A DNA stretch of 64,000 bases, from positions 496,001 through 560,000 of the forward strand of contig NZ_CABPSJ010000001.1 of NCBI RefSeq assembly GCF_902459745.1, read 5' to 3'. The notes under the pieces are model-generated. The model was not told where the DNA came from. It ran no database searches and saw only the letters and a program-made list of their open reading frames with translations. Made by a program: the position numbers and the translations under genes. Positions 9,979 through 22,608 of this stretch are shown here, one piece after another. Positions within the stretch are counted from its first letter, which is position 1. Each line of letters begins with the position of its first letter. The DNA is from Pandoraea communis. Its GTDB lineage: Bacteria > Pseudomonadota > Gammaproteobacteria > Burkholderiales > Burkholderiaceae.

Positions 9979-10622
9979 TGCAGAAGATGTCGACGTTTTC
10001 GTTTCGTGCCGCATCGCTCTCGCTGGTTGTGTCTCGCTCGCTTCGCGCCATAACGCTGGCGCTGGCTTGCACGAGCGCCGTGTTGGCGACGGGCTGCGCG
10101 AGTCTCGCGCCGCCCACGCCTGTCACGCCGCCGGACGGCGCCAGTGTCGAGCACTATCGCGGTCGCTTTGCGGTGCGTTACGAGCAAAACGGCGAGGCGC
10201 GCAATAGCTACGGCAATTTCGATTGGCAGCAAAGCGGCGAGAACGCGACTGTCCAACTGCTCGACCCGCTTGGGCAGACGCAGGCGATCGTGCGCGAGAA
10301 TCCGCGAACGGCATCGCTGGAATTGCCCGGCAAGGCACCGTTGACGGGGCCGCGTCTCGAAGACGTCATGCACGATGCATTGGGCTTTGCACTGCCGGTA
10401 GGCGGTCTGCGCTATTGGCTGCGCATGCAGGGTGCACCGGGTTCACACGCGAGCATCGAGCGCGATCCGCAGACGCAACGCCCGACCCATTTGAAGCAGG
10501 ACGGCTGGACGATCGATTACCAGGCCTATTTCGACGGCTCGCCGCTGCGGGTCAAACGCATTGATCTCTCGCGCGACCTCGACGGCTCTCCGCTCGCCGT
10601 CCGGCTAGTGATCGACGAGTAA
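9978..10622 (+). CDS. lolB: Outer-membrane lipoprotein receptor LolB
   Basis: LolB accepts lipoproteins from periplasmic LolA and inserts them into the outer membrane, and is itself a lipoprotein. The 214-residue product has an N-terminal hydrophobic segment ending in the lipobox-like VLATGC and then a LolA/LolB beta-barrel domain with the GRFAVRYEQNGEARN motif near the start and QDGWTIDYQAYF near the end. The ATG overlaps the TPR-gene stop (TAATG). An internal ATG three codons later is possible. ispE follows as in many betaproteobacteria. Confidence 0.9.
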   Translation: MQKMSTFSFRAASLSLVVSRSLRAITLALACTSAVLATGCASLAPPTPVTPPDGASVEHYRGRFAVRYEQNGEARNSYGNFDWQQSGENATVQLLDPLGQTQAIVRENPRTASLELPGKAPLTGPRLEDVMHDALGFALPVGGLRYWLRMQGAPGSHASIERDPQTQRPTHLKQDGWTIDYQAYFDGSPLRVKRIDLSRDLDGSPLAVRLVIDE

Positions 10623-10863
10623 GTCCCAGGCGTCTTGCCTGATTCGCTTTCGCTATGGTGAGGTCGATACCCGCACGGGCATCGTCACCACGACGGTGCT
10701 ATCCTTGGCGCCGCCCCGTCAGGCATATGTCGGCATCGTGAGCGCTCCTGAGCGTGCGACTTCTTTGTCGATCGAACTGCATCGGGACCGTCTTCCCCTT
10801 TTCCGGCTACCCGCGTCGCGACATCGCGCTGCGGGTAGCCGATAGCCATCGTTTCGCATTGCC

Positions 10864-11733
10864 ATGTACGAAATCCTGCGTGACTGCCCGGCTCCGGCCA
10901 AGCTGAACCTGTTCCTGCACATCGTGGGACGCCGGCCCAATGGTTATCACGAGCTGCAAACCGTCTTCCAACTGATCGACTGGGCCGATACGCTGCATTT
11001 CGAGCGCCGGAGCGATGCCCGGATTGTGCACACGAACCCGCTGCCGGGCGTGCCGCCGGAGACCGATCTGACCGTCCGGGCAGCCCGTTTGCTTCAGGCA
11101 CATTGCGGCGTGCACTTCGGCGTGGACATCGCCATCGAGAAGCGACTGCCAGCCGGCGGTGGTATCGGCGGCGGCAGCTCCGATGCCGCGACGACATTGC
11201 TCGCACTCAATCGCATGTGGCAACTCGATCTGCCGCGCGCAGAACTCCAGACGCTCGCGTTGAAACTCGGTGCCGATGTGCCGTTTTTTGTTTTCGGCCG
11301 CAATGCCTTTGCCGAGGGGCTGGGCGAGGAGTTGTACGCGGTGGATTTGCCGCAGCGACACTTCCTCGTTGTGAACCCGCGCGTACACGTCGCGACAGAC
11401 AAAATATTTCGTGATCCCCTGTTGACAAGGGATACGAAGATCGTCACAATGGCGTTCTTTCTTGAGCACGCCAGCGAAAACATGCTCGAAACGGACGAAA
11501 TTTTCCGTAACGACATGCAGGCGGCAGTGACTCGAGAATACGCGGAAGTCGCTGCGGTGATTGACTGGTTCAGAACCTTCACCACGGCACGCATGACGGG
11601 ATCTGGCGCCAGTGTGTTTGCGGTATTCGACACGAAGGCAGACGCAGAAGCCGCATGCAAGCGATTGCCGGAACGCTGGCTCGGTCAAGTGACTACCAGC
11701 CTGGCCGAACATCCGATGTTCGGATTCGCGTGA
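10864..11733 (+). CDS. ispE: 4-diphosphocytidyl-2-C-methyl-D-erythritol kinase IspE
   Basis: IspE phosphorylates CDP-methylerythritol in the MEP isoprenoid pathway. The 289-residue GHMP kinase has the substrate-binding start [20 protein letters not shown], the ATP loop [18 protein letters not shown] and the third motif MTGSGASVF. The 241 bases between lolB and ispE hold no gene I can support. Confidence 0.95.
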   Translation: MYEILRDCPAPAKLNLFLHIVGRRPNGYHELQTVFQLIDWADTLHFERRSDARIVHTNPLPGVPPETDLTVRAARLLQAHCGVHFGVDIAIEKRLPAGGGIGGGSSDAATTLLALNRMWQLDLPRAELQTLALKLGADVPFFVFGRNAFAEGLGEELYAVDLPQRHFLVVNPRVHVATDKIFRDPLLTRDTKIVTMAFFLEHASENMLETDEIFRNDMQAAVTREYAEVAAVIDWFRTFTTARMTGSGASVFAVFDTKADAEAACKRLPERWLGQVTTSLAEHPMFGFA

Positions 11734-11787
11734 AATGGTTTTACTTTGTTGCGTTTCCTACGACGCAGCAAGGGCATCGGTTAGTGT

Positions 11788-11864
11788 AGGGGAGTCGCCA
11801 AGTTGGTTAAGGCACCGGATTTTGATTCCGGCATACGAGGGTTCGAGTCCTTCCTCCCCTGCCA
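11788..11864 (+). tRNA. tRNA-Gln (anticodon TTG)
   Basis: A 77-base cloverleaf can be folded by hand. The acceptor stem is AGGGGAG with CTCCCCT, the discriminator base is G and CCA is encoded at 11862-11864. The anticodon stem CCGGA/TCCGG encloses the loop TTTTGAT, which gives anticodon TTG at 11822-11824. The T arm contains GGTTCGAGTCC. It lies between ispE and prs, a conserved arrangement in Burkholderiales. Confidence 0.97.
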
Positions 11865-11913
11865 ATTTCTCTGTCGCGCAGTGTCAGCATTCAAACGTTC
11901 CGCAGGTAGCCAG

Positions 11914-12861
11914 ATGAGTAGTGATAACCTAATGGTATTCACCGGGAACGCCAATCCCGCCCTGGCCCAAGCGGTCGTCGACACTCTCGGTATTCCGCTC
12001 GGCAAGGCAATGGCGAGCCGGTTCTCCGACGGTGAAATCCAAGTCGAAATCCAGGAAAACGTGCGTGGCAAGGACGTCTTTGTCCTCCAGTCGACGTGCG
12101 CTCCGACCAACGACAATCTGATGGAACTGATGATCATGGTCGACGCGCTCAAGCGCGCTTCTGCCGGCCGGATCACCGCTGCCATCCCGTATTTCGGCTA
12201 TGCCCGTCAGGATCGCCGCCCCCGTTCGGCGCGTGTGGCGATCTCGGCGAAGGTCGTCGCCAACATGCTGCAAATCGCAGGCGTCGAGCGCATCATCACG
12301 ATGGATCTGCACGCCGACCAGATTCAGGGTTTCTTCGATATCCCGGTCGACAACATTTATGCGTCGCCGCTGCTGCTCGCAGATGTGCGCGGACAGAACC
12401 ACGAAAACCTGCTGGTGGTGTCGCCGGACGTTGGCGGTGTGGTGCGTGCCCGGGCGCTCGCAAAGCAACTGCACTGCGATCTGGCCATCATCGACAAGCG
12501 TCGTCCGAAGGCCAACGTGGCCGAAGTGATGAACGTCATCGGGGAAGTCGAAGGCCGTACCTGCGTCATCATGGATGACATGGTCGACACCGCCGGCACG
12601 CTCTGCAAGGCTGCGCAAGTGCTGAAGGCGCGTGGCGCACAGAAGGTTTATGCGTACTGCACGCACCCGGTGCTTTCCGGTGGTGCTGCGGCGCGTATCA
12701 ATGCCTCGGAGCTGGACGAAGTGGTCGTGACGGATACGATTCCGCTGCGCGAGGACTCAAAGGGCGGCAAGATTCGCCAGTTGAGCTGCGCCAATCTGCT
12801 CGCCGAAACGTTCTCGCGTATTCGTCGCGGCGACTCGGTGATGTCGCTGTTCGCGGAATAA
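11914..12861 (+). CDS. prs: Ribose-phosphate pyrophosphokinase Prs
   Basis: Prs makes PRPP from ribose 5-phosphate and ATP for nucleotide, histidine and tryptophan synthesis. The 315-residue protein has [13 protein letters not shown] in the flexible region, the catalytic [12 protein letters not shown] and the PRPP-binding loop [12 protein letters not shown]. The ATG at 11914 ([12 protein letters not shown]) matches the family start. The frame is open further upstream, but only through the tRNA. Confidence 0.97.
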   Translation: MSSDNLMVFTGNANPALAQAVVDTLGIPLGKAMASRFSDGEIQVEIQENVRGKDVFVLQSTCAPTNDNLMELMIMVDALKRASAGRITAAIPYFGYARQDRRPRSARVAISAKVVANMLQIAGVERIITMDLHADQIQGFFDIPVDNIYASPLLLADVRGQNHENLLVVSPDVGGVVRARALAKQLHCDLAIIDKRRPKANVAEVMNVIGEVEGRTCVIMDDMVDTAGTLCKAAQVLKARGAQKVYAYCTHPVLSGGAAARINASELDEVVVTDTIPLREDSKGGKIRQLSCANLLAETFSRIRRGDSVMSLFAE

Positions 12862-13016
12862 GCGTTCGGTAGAATTTTGCGGCGGCGCCTGTGTGGCGCC
12901 GTTGTTATGTCGGCGGGGAGCACCTCCCCGCCTTTGTCGTTCCTGAAGCCTGCGTTTTTGGGCATGGTATTCGGGAAGAAATCGCTGCCTGGTCGCGGGC
13001 AGTACAAGGAGTTGTT

Positions 13017-13640
13017 ATGAAAGTCGTCGCTTTTGAGCGTAATCTGCAAGGTACGGGTGCGAGCCGCCGCCTGCGCAATGCCGGTAAGACCGCGGGCATC
13101 GTGTACGGTGGTAATGTCGATCCGAAGCTGATCGAACTCGATCACAATGCCCTGTGGCACGCTCTCCGCAAGGAAGCCTTCCACTCGTCGATTCTCGAGC
13201 TGGAAATCGCTGGCAAGATCGAACAAGTGCTGCTGCGCGATGTGCAGTACCACCCGTTCAAGCAACTGGTTCTGCACGTGGATTTCCAACGTGTCGACCC
13301 GAACAAGCCGATCCACATGAAGGTGCCCCTGCACTTCCTGGGTGCTGAGAACGCCCCGGCTGTGAAGCTGGCGTCGAACGTGATCAGCCACACCATGAAC
13401 GAACTGGACATCAACTGCCTGCCGGGCAAGCTGCCGGAATTCCTGGAAGTTGACCTGTCGAAGCTGGAAGCCGGTCAATCGGTGCACGCCAAGGACGTCA
13501 AGCTGCCCGCCGGCGTGACGCTGACGCTGCACGTCGAGCAAGAAAACCCGGCAGTGGCGCAAGCCGTTCAACCGGCTGGTGTTGCTGCTGACGAAGCGGC
13601 TGCCCCGGCGGCTGCCGAAGGCGAAACGCCGGCTGCCTAA
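13017..13640 (+). CDS. rplY: 50S ribosomal protein L25 (general stress protein Ctc type)
   Basis: L25 binds 5S rRNA. The 207-residue product is the long Ctc form: an N-terminal L25 domain ([20 protein letters not shown]) followed by the beta TL5 C-terminal domain and an Ala/Glu-rich tail. AAGGAG lies six bases before the ATG. The gene is flanked by prs and pth, which is the classical order, and is followed by a strong terminator. Confidence 0.95.
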   Translation: MKVVAFERNLQGTGASRRLRNAGKTAGIVYGGNVDPKLIELDHNALWHALRKEAFHSSILELEIAGKIEQVLLRDVQYHPFKQLVLHVDFQRVDPNKPIHMKVPLHFLGAENAPAVKLASNVISHTMNELDINCLPGKLPEFLEVDLSKLEAGQSVHAKDVKLPAGVTLTLHVEQENPAVAQAVQPAGVAADEAAAPAAAEGETPAA

Positions 13641-13680
13641 GCCTCGTGCGTTAGCTTTCAGCGGCGACGCTGGACGCAAG

Positions 13681-13714
13681 ACCCGCCGCGACATCATGTC
13701 CGGCGGGTTTTTTT
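13681..13714 (+). terminator. Rho-independent terminator after rplY
   Basis: The stem ACCCGCCG/CGGCGGGT, extended by GACA/TGTC with a one-base bulge, is followed by seven or more T residues. Confidence 0.9.
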
Positions 13715-13765
13715 ATTGGCGGCGCGTAGACCTGACGGCGAACGCGCCAAGATCCTGATACCGAA

Positions 13766-14362
13766 ATGATCAAGCTGATCGTAGGGCTCGGCAATCCGGG
13801 CGCCGAATATACAGCGACGCGTCACAATGCCGGCTTCTGGTTCGTCGACGCGCTGGCGCAGCAATGCGGCGCATCGCTCACGAACCAGAAGAACTTCCAC
13901 GGCTTCGCTGCGCGTGCGCGCATCGCCGGCCAGGAAGTGTGGCTGCTCGAGCCGCAGACTTTCATGAACCGTTCGGGACAGTCTGTCGTCGCGCTCGCGC
14001 GCTTCTACAAGATTCTGCCGGACGAGATTCTCGTCGTGCACGACGAACTGGATCTGCTGCCCGGTAGCGTGAAACTCAAGCGGGGCGGCGGCAGCGGCGG
14101 TCACAACGGCCTGAAGGACATTGCGGCACACCTGACGACGCCCGAATTCTGGCGCCTGCGCCTGGGCATCGGCCATCCGCGCACGCTGCAACCGGCGGGC
14201 AGCCAGCAGCAGGTGGTGGACTTCGTGCTCAAGCCGCCGCGCAAGGAAGAGCAAGCGCAGATCGACGACGCGATGTCGCGCTCGCTCGACATCGTCGATC
14301 TGGTCGTCAAAGGCGACATGGAAAAGGCGATGATGCGTCTGCACGCCACGCCGGGGAAGTAA
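13766..14362 (+). CDS. pth: Peptidyl-tRNA hydrolase Pth
   Basis: Pth releases tRNA from prematurely dropped peptidyl-tRNA. The 198-residue protein shows the signature [11 protein letters not shown], the catalytic histidine in TRHNAGFW and the acidic partner in [24 protein letters not shown] is also present. It lies 125 bp after rplY and converges with the ferredoxin gene. Confidence 0.96.
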   Translation: MIKLIVGLGNPGAEYTATRHNAGFWFVDALAQQCGASLTNQKNFHGFAARARIAGQEVWLLEPQTFMNRSGQSVVALARFYKILPDEILVVHDELDLLPGSVKLKRGGGSGGHNGLKDIAAHLTTPEFWRLRLGIGHPRTLQPAGSQQQVVDFVLKPPRKEEQAQIDDAMSRSLDIVDLVVKGDMEKAMMRLHATPGK

Positions 14363-14395
14363 GACGAAGCAGAAAAACGAGCGGCGGTTCGCCGC

Positions 14396-15251
<856 letters not shown>

Positions 15252-15267
15252 TTATTCATTGTGGTCT

Positions 15268-15861
15268 CTAGGTTTTCGGAATCGATTCAAGCAGATGATA
15301 ATGCACCGCTCCGGCTTTCGCCCGGCGCAGGCACACGAGGTCGAGTGCTGCGAGCGCGTCGTCGTCCAGCGGGCGGTCGGATTCGGCGTAAATCACACCG
15401 TTCGGGGCCAGCAGGCGGGCTGCGGGCGCCAGCAGGTCGTCCAGCCAGCCGCTCGCAAACGGGGGATCGAGAAACACCACGTCGAAAGCCCCAGGTGCGA
15501 GTGTGGTTATCAGGCGCCTCGCGTCGGCCTGCACGATCTCGATCTGGCTCGCACCGAGCTTCGCCTGATTGGCGCGAAGCTGCCGTACGGCCGGCGCGGC
15601 GTGTTCGATCATCAGCACCCGTGCAGCACCCCGCGACGCCGCCTCGAACCCGAGCGCACCGCTTCCGGCGAACGCGTCGAGACACTGCATGCCGCTCAGA
15701 TCCTGGCCGAGCCAGTTGAACAGCGTTTCGCGCACGCGATCGGGGGTAGGTCGCAGACCGTCGCCCGAGGGCACCGGCAACGGCGTACGCTTCCACTGGC
15801 CGCCGATGATGCGCACCTGCTGTGGCGCGCCGCGTGCCACGTTACCTGCACCGGACTTCAT
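15268..15861 (-). CDS. rsmD: 16S rRNA (guanine-966-N2)-methyltransferase RsmD
   Basis: RsmD methylates G966 of 16S rRNA using S-adenosylmethionine. The 197-residue protein has QVRIIGGQWKR at its start, the SAM-binding DAFAGSGALGFEAASRGA and the catalytic VFLDPPF. I chose the ATG at 15861, preceded by GGAGG at five bases. The much longer open frame to 16029 is out of line with family length. Confidence 0.94.
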   Translation of the reverse strand: MKSGAGNVARGAPQQVRIIGGQWKRTPLPVPSGDGLRPTPDRVRETLFNWLGQDLSGMQCLDAFAGSGALGFEAASRGAARVLMIEHAAPAVRQLRANQAKLGASQIEIVQADARRLITTLAPGAFDVVFLDPPFASGWLDDLLAPAARLLAPNGVIYAESDRPLDDDALAALDLVCLRRAKAGAVHYHLLESIPKT

Positions 15862-16132
15862 ACCGTCCTCCGCGACACAGCCCTGCCGATTGCACCGCCA
15901 CCCGGGCAAAAATGAGTTCGCGTGCACCGCTGCGCACGCCAGAAATCCAAAATCATGACATTTCACGCTACATTGTTGAGGCGAAACATACCACATCGCC
16001 CGCAATGGCCGCCTCACAAGGGCACGCAACCCGTCAGGCGATGCGTCAGCCCCGGCGGGCCGGTGTCGGACAATGCCCGATGCCGCACGAGGAACTCGCC
16101 TACCCGCTCAACAGGAAACCGCCCGACTTGCC

Positions 16133-17050
16133 ATGACCGATGCCGCTATCGAGGTAACCGAACTATGCAAGGCCTACGACGGCCGCCCCGTCGTCGATCA
16201 CCTGTCGCTGCGCGTGGCACCGGGCGAATGCTTCGGTCTGCTGGGACCTAACGGTGCCGGCAAGACCACCACCCTGCGTATGCTGCTGGGTCTGGTCACC
16301 CCCGACGCCGGTGAAATCCGCCTCGGCGGCATGCCCATCCCGCGACTGGCGCCGCAGGCGCGACGCCGCGTCGGTGTCGTGCCGCAATTCGATAATCTGG
16401 ACCCCGACTTCACCGTGCGCGAAAACCTCGCCGTTTTCGGCCGCTACTTTGGGCTCTCTTCGGCTGACCTTCGCGAACGTGTGCCCGCTCTGCTCGCGTT
16501 TGCGCGTCTCGAATCGAAAGCGAATGCCCGCGTCAGCCAGCTCTCGGGCGGCATGAAACGACGTCTCACCCTTGCCCGTGCCCTCGTCAACAATCCCGAT
16601 CTGCTGATACTCGACGAGCCGACCACCGGTCTCGACCCGCAAGCCCGGCACCTGATCTGGGAGCGGCTCAAATCGCTGATGAACGAGGGCAAGACAATTC
16701 TGCTCACGACCCACTTCATGGAAGAAGCCGAGCGCTTGTGCCATCGCCTCTGCGTGATCGATAACGGTCGCAAGATCGCCGAGGGCACGCCACCTGACCT
16801 CGTCGCCCGGGAGATCGGCTGCGACGTCGTGGAGGTGTTCGGCGACGTGCCGCAGGCGTTGCTCGCCCGGCTCGCTCCGCTCACCGAACGCCTCGAAACC
16901 AGCGGCGAGACCCACTTCTGCTATGTGCGCGACGCCGCCCCGGTCGTGAACGCGCTGCAAGATCAGCCCGGCGTGCGCTATCTGCATCGGCGCGCCAATC
17001 TGGAGGACGTTTTCCTCAAACTCACGGGCCGGGAGATGCGCGATGACTGA
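16133..17050 (+). CDS. ABC-2 type exporter ATPase (NodI-like)
   Basis: This 305-residue ATP-binding subunit has Walker [11 protein letters not shown], the signature [12 protein letters not shown] and Walker [13 protein letters not shown]. The LPQARR-like segment and C-terminal domain resemble the NodI/DrrA group, which pairs with ABC-2 permeases for export of small molecules or oligosaccharides. The substrate cannot be told from sequence. The ATG at 16133 is used; an AGGAAA further upstream is weakly placed. The gene overlaps the permease by eight bases. Confidence 0.85.
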   Translation: MTDAAIEVTELCKAYDGRPVVDHLSLRVAPGECFGLLGPNGAGKTTTLRMLLGLVTPDAGEIRLGGMPIPRLAPQARRRVGVVPQFDNLDPDFTVRENLAVFGRYFGLSSADLRERVPALLAFARLESKANARVSQLSGGMKRRLTLARALVNNPDLLILDEPTTGLDPQARHLIWERLKSLMNEGKTILLTTHFMEEAERLCHRLCVIDNGRKIAEGTPPDLVAREIGCDVVEVFGDVPQALLARLAPLTERLETSGETHFCYVRDAAPVVNALQDQPGVRYLHRRANLEDVFLKLTGREMRDD

Positions 17051-17927
17051 GCACGATCGACACGGCCCCGGTAGTTCTGCCCACGCGGAAGGCGCCGCTG
17101 CCGCCACGGCGAGTGCACCTCGCACCACCTCACCGAAGGGACATCCTCCCGACGCGCCCCGCTATCTCCCAGGGATCACGCCGTGGACGGGCGTCTGGCG
17201 GCGTAACTTCCTCGTATGGCGCAAGCTCGCCATTGCGTCGATGTTCGGTAATCTGGCCGACCCGATGATCTACCTCTTCGGGCTGGGATTCGGCCTCGGG
17301 ATGATGGTCGGCGACGTCGACGGCACCTCGTACATCGCATTTCTCGCCGCCGGCACTGTGGGGTCGAGCGTGATGTTCTCCGCGAGCTTCGAGTCGATGT
17401 ACTCGGCCTTCTCACGCATGCACGTTCAGCGCACATGGGAAGCGCTGATGCACACACCGCTCACATTGGGCGATGTGGTGCTTGGCGAAGTCGTATGGGC
17501 GGCCAGCAAGGCAGTGCTCTCGGGCCTCGCCATTCTGGTGGTGGCGTGCGTACTCGGCTATGCACGCATCGACAGCCTGCCCGTGGTGTTGCCTGCGGTT
17601 CTGCTCGCGGGTCTGGCGTTCGCGAGTCTGGCGATGGTAATGACGGCGCTCGCGCCGAGCTACGACTTCTTCATGTTCTATCAAACGCTCGTGATGACGC
17701 CGATGTTGCTGCTCTCCGGCGTGTTCTTCCCGCTGTCGCAACTCCCGGCAGCGGCACGTCACGTGACGGAGTGGTTGCCGCTCGCCCATGCCGTCGCGCT
17801 GATCCGTCCGGCCATGCTCGGACGCACCATCGATCTGCCGTGGCTGCATGCCGGCGCACTCGCCCTATACGCCGTCGTCGGATTCGCCGTCGCACTGGTG
17901 TTGCTGCGCCGGCGGATTCTCCGGTAG
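17043..17927 (+). CDS. ABC-2 type exporter permease (NodJ-like)
   Basis: The 294-residue membrane protein has a hydrophilic N-terminus of about 50 residues and then about six transmembrane segments, including [20 protein letters not shown] and the conserved [18 protein letters not shown]. It should form the channel for the ATPase encoded just upstream, whose stop it overlaps. NodJ-type permeases export lipo-oligosaccharides, but homologues are found widely with unknown cargo. Confidence 0.85.
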   Translation: MTEHDRHGPGSSAHAEGAAAATASAPRTTSPKGHPPDAPRYLPGITPWTGVWRRNFLVWRKLAIASMFGNLADPMIYLFGLGFGLGMMVGDVDGTSYIAFLAAGTVGSSVMFSASFESMYSAFSRMHVQRTWEALMHTPLTLGDVVLGEVVWAASKAVLSGLAILVVACVLGYARIDSLPVVLPAVLLAGLAFASLAMVMTALAPSYDFFMFYQTLVMTPMLLLSGVFFPLSQLPAAARHVTEWLPLAHAVALIRPAMLGRTIDLPWLHAGALALYAVVGFAVALVLLRRRILR

Positions 17928-17965
17928 CACTCATGGCGTGTGCACCAACGCTCATTGTCACCAAC

Positions 17966-18002
17966 AAAAAAACGGCACCGGGAATCTCCGGTGCCGTTTT
18001 TC
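17966..18002. terminator. Bidirectional terminator between the ABC permease and M16 genes
   Basis: An eleven-base-pair stem (AACGGCACCGG / CCGGTGCCGTT) is flanked by an A run on the left and a T run on the right. It can terminate both the plus-strand exporter and the minus-strand peptidase transcript. Confidence 0.88.
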
Positions 18003-18044
18003 GTTCATCGTGCCAATCATGCGACGTGTGCCGCGATACTGCGA

Positions 18045-19484
18045 TTACTTCGCCTTCACGGCCGCAACAGGCTTGCCGCTCGGCGCAGCGGCGCCAGCGC
18101 TGGCCGCACCGAAGACGTCGTTCGGGCCCACGACCACGGTGACAAGCCGCTCCGGCTGCACGTGACGCACGAAGGCATCCCGTACCTGCGCTGCGGTGAC
18201 GGCTTGAACCTTGTTGGTCCACGTGTCCAGATAGTCCAGCGGCAGGTTATAGAAGCCGATGGCGGCAACGTTCGCCAACAGTTTGCGATTGCTGTCGAGG
18301 CGCAGCGGGAAGCCATTGATCAGGTTGTCCTTTGCGGCCTGCATCTCCTCATCGGTCGGCCCGTCCAGCACAAATCTGTCGAGCGTTTCACGCACGACCT
18401 TGAGCGCTTCGGGCGCTTGCTCACGTCGCGTCTGCAAGCTGATCTCGAAGGGCCCCTCCTGCAACTGCGGGACGAAGCCGCTCGACACGCCATACGTCAG
18501 ACCGCGCTTCTCGCGCACTTCTGCCGTCAGACGCGAGACAAACCCGCCGCCGCCCAGCACGTAGTTCCCCACGAGCAACGGGAAGTAGTCGGAATCACTC
18601 CGGGCCACCGATGCCTGTCCGGTCACGATGTGTGCCTGCTCGGCCGGATGCGGCAGATCGATTTGCACCGCGCTGCGCAGCGCCGCCACAGGCGGCATGG
18701 CCGGCGGCGTCACCCCTGCCGGCATCGCATCGATCAGCGTGGCGACGAGCTTCTCCGCCTGCGGACGATCGATGTCGCCGACGATCGTGACAACTGCCCG
18801 CTTCGGGCTGTACATATCCCGGTAGAAGCGCACCACATCTTCGCGCTTCACGGCCTTGACGCTGGCCACCGTCGGACTCACGCCATAAGGATGGCTCCCG
18901 TAGATCGCGCTGCGAAACGCCTTCTCGGCAATCGCCTCGGGCTTCGTGTCGGCTTCGGCAATTGCCGCAGCCAGGCGCGCGGCTTCACGCTTGAGCACCA
19001 GGTCGGGGAAGGTCGGATGTTGCAGGAACTGCGCCATCGTGCTCACCGCGGCATCGCGCTCGGTCGCTGAAGATAGCGTGCGCATGGTGACGGTCGCCGC
19101 ATCGCGTCCGGCACTCGTCGATTCCATCGCGCCCACGTCGGCAAAGCGGTCGGCAATCTGCGCTTCGCTCAACGCCGGGCGCCCCCCTGCAGCGAACGCC
19201 CCGGAATCGAGCAGACCTGCCGTGAACAACGCCAGTCCGGACTTGCCCGGCGGATCGTAGCGGCTGCCCGCGTCGAAATCGATATTCACATCGATCATCG
19301 GGATCGAACGGCTTTCCACGAGCAGGACCTTGGCGCCCGACGGCGAGACCCAGCGTTGAATCGGCAGCGCCGCCTGGGCGCCGAGGGGCATCACCGCCAC
19401 CAACACGCCTGCAGCAACAGAAGCCAGAAGGCCCGTACGCGCAGGCACCGAGAACGCACGCAATAGTGCGGAAATTTTCATCAT
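18045..19484 (-). CDS. M16 peptidase family protein, apparently non-catalytic subunit
   Basis: This 479-residue exported protein (signal peptide ending near PLGAQA) has the two-domain M16 fold, but at the zinc site it reads SGLALFTAGLLDSG in place of HxxEH, so it should not cleave peptides itself. The C-terminal half keeps the YGVSSGF substrate-binding region. It lies 13 bp downstream of a catalytically intact M16 gene. Such pairs often form heterodimers, as in mitochondrial processing peptidase. The physiological substrate is unknown. Confidence 0.85.
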   Translation of the reverse strand: MMKISALLRAFSVPARTGLLASVAAGVLVAVMPLGAQAALPIQRWVSPSGAKVLLVESRSIPMIDVNIDFDAGSRYDPPGKSGLALFTAGLLDSGAFAAGGRPALSEAQIADRFADVGAMESTSAGRDAATVTMRTLSSATERDAAVSTMAQFLQHPTFPDLVLKREAARLAAAIAEADTKPEAIAEKAFRSAIYGSHPYGVSPTVASVKAVKREDVVRFYRDMYSPKRAVVTIVGDIDRPQAEKLVATLIDAMPAGVTPPAMPPVAALRSAVQIDLPHPAEQAHIVTGQASVARSDSDYFPLLVGNYVLGGGGFVSRLTAEVREKRGLTYGVSSGFVPQLQEGPFEISLQTRREQAPEALKVVRETLDRFVLDGPTDEEMQAAKDNLINGFPLRLDSNRKLLANVAAIGFYNLPLDYLDTWTNKVQAVTAAQVRDAFVRHVQPERLVTVVVGPNDVFGAASAGAAAPSGKPVAAVKAK

Positions 19485-19497
19485 CGTGTGGCCTCTC

Positions 19498-20916
19498 TCA
19501 GCGCATGTTCTTCAGGTCTTCCGCCCCTTGGGCGCGGCGCTTGCGTGTCGCTTCGTCGATCGGCTGCGGCACGAGCGTCGCCACCGTCAGCGACTCGTCG
19601 CCGAAATACTTGCCGGCCACCGCCTGCACCTGCGCGGGCGTCACCGCCTTCACCTTCTCGAGCATGCGATCGATCTTCCGCCACGAGATCCCCGACATTT
19701 CGTTCAGACCGATTTCCATCGCCTGACCGAAGACAGAGTCCCGCTTGTAGATCTGCGAAGCCACGACTTGCGCCTTCACGCGCCCCAGCTCTGCCTCAGT
19801 CACGCCGTGTGCCGCGATGTCGGCCACCTGCGCACGCAACGCCTTCTCGATCTGCTCGGGCGTCTTGCCCTGTGCAGGCGTGCCATCCAGGATAAAGAAC
19901 TGCGGACCACGGCCCACGCCGTCGTAACCGGCGCCGACATCGTTGGCGATGCGTTGTTCGCGCACGAGACGGCTCGTCAGACGCGCATTGCCATAGCCGT
20001 CGAGCACGGCGGCGAGCACTTGCAGCGCATAGACATCGTCATCCTTCTCGATGTCGGTCAGGCGCGGCGCCCGCCACGCGAGCATCACGTGCGGATTCTC
20101 GGCAGGCGCTTTTACGAATATCCGGCGCACGCCAAGTTGTGCCGGTTCGTTCTGCGCACGGCGTTCCGGCAACGCACGCTGCTTGAGCGGACCATAGTAC
20201 TTCTCGGCGAGTTGCTTGACCTGCGCCGGGTCCACATCGCCGCTCACCACCACCACGGCATTGTTCGGTGTGTACCAACGCTCGTACCAATCGCGCGCGT
20301 CCTGCACGGTCATGTGCTGCAAGTCGTCCATCCAGCCGACGATCGGGCGGCGATAAGGGTTGGCGATGAGCGCCGTGGCCATCAACTGCTCGTAGAGCAA
20401 CGCGCGCGGCTGGTCGTCCGTACGAAGACGGCGCTCCTCCATGACCACTTGAATCTCTTTGGCGAACTCGTCGGCCGTGAGCGTGAGATTGGCCATGCGA
20501 TCGGCCTCGAGACGCATCATCTCCGGCAAGCGCGACTTCTCCGTCTGCTCGAAGTACCCCGTGTAGTCCTTGCTGGTGAACGCATTCTCCCGGCCCCCGA
20601 GGGCGGCGACCTGACGCGAGAACTGGCCCGGCCCGACCTCCTTGGTGCCCTTGAACATCATGTGTTCTAGCGCATGGGCCACCCCTGTCGTGCCATTGAA
20701 CTCGTCGAGCGAGCCAGCGCGGTACCAGACCACATGGGCGACCGTCGGTGCCCGATGATCTTCGCGCACGATCAGCCGCAGGCCGTTCGATAGCGTGAAT
20801 TCCGAAGTGTTATCCGTCGTTTTGCTGCCCGCGGTGTCCGCAGCATGGCTCAGGCTCATTACACCGGCCAAGGTCAGTCCGACCAAGGCATGTCGCCAGC
20901 GCATGGTTCCCGTCAT
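19498..20916 (-). CDS. M16 family zinc metallopeptidase, catalytic subunit
   Basis: This 472-residue periplasmic peptidase has a signal peptide (hydrophobic stretch ALVGLTLAGVMSLSHA), the inverted zinc motif HALEH and the third ligand region IQVVMEERR. I chose the ATG at 20916 because AGGGGA lies four bases upstream; ATGs at 20937 and 20904 are alternatives. It is the first gene of a two-gene operon with the inactive paralogue and is divergent from ftsY, a common betaproteobacterial arrangement. Confidence 0.9.
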   Translation of the reverse strand: MTGTMRWRHALVGLTLAGVMSLSHAADTAGSKTTDNTSEFTLSNGLRLIVREDHRAPTVAHVVWYRAGSLDEFNGTTGVAHALEHMMFKGTKEVGPGQFSRQVAALGGRENAFTSKDYTGYFEQTEKSRLPEMMRLEADRMANLTLTADEFAKEIQVVMEERRLRTDDQPRALLYEQLMATALIANPYRRPIVGWMDDLQHMTVQDARDWYERWYTPNNAVVVVSGDVDPAQVKQLAEKYYGPLKQRALPERRAQNEPAQLGVRRIFVKAPAENPHVMLAWRAPRLTDIEKDDDVYALQVLAAVLDGYGNARLTSRLVREQRIANDVGAGYDGVGRGPQFFILDGTPAQGKTPEQIEKALRAQVADIAAHGVTEAELGRVKAQVVASQIYKRDSVFGQAMEIGLNEMSGISWRKIDRMLEKVKAVTPAQVQAVAGKYFGDESLTVATLVPQPIDEATRKRRAQGAEDLKNMR

Positions 20917-21087
20917 GGATCCCCTTTCGCCCGTCATGGACGTCGATACGCGTCTGATAAAATACGTCGCATTTCCCGCGTCGGAAATCACGACTCGCCC
21001 ATTGTAGGGCGTTTTGTGCGGCGCGAATGGCAAGACAAATCACAGACGCACGCCGACCGCGCGCGCCCACGTCGAGTTCTTCACCCC

Positions 21088-22494
<1,407 letters not shown>

Positions 22495-22521
22495 ACGCTT
22501 CCCGCAGCACGCGTCCCAAGA

Positions 22522-22557
22522 CAAACGGCCCGCCATTTCACATGAGCGGGCCGTTTG
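22522..22557. terminator. Perfect 12-bp inverted repeat between convergent ftsY and lysE-type genes
   Basis: CAAACGGCCCGC and GCGGGCCGTTTG flank a 12-base loop. The ends of the stem are A/T-rich in both directions, so it can serve as a shared terminator, although no long T run follows. Confidence 0.65.
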
Positions 22558-22608
22558 CATTGTCGGACGACACGGAACGGCTGCACAACGCTGCCGCCGA
22601 ACGATACG

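Noticed and set aside
7957-10014. 685-codon open frame on the minus strand
   Set aside because: It lies antisense to the TPR gene and mutM promoter, has no ribosome site and its translation is arginine/histidine-rich nonsense typical of GC-rich shadow frames.
17940-20670. Long plus-strand frames opposite the M16 genes
   Set aside because: Translations are His/Arg-rich with no family resemblance, while the minus-strand frames carry HALEH and signal peptides.
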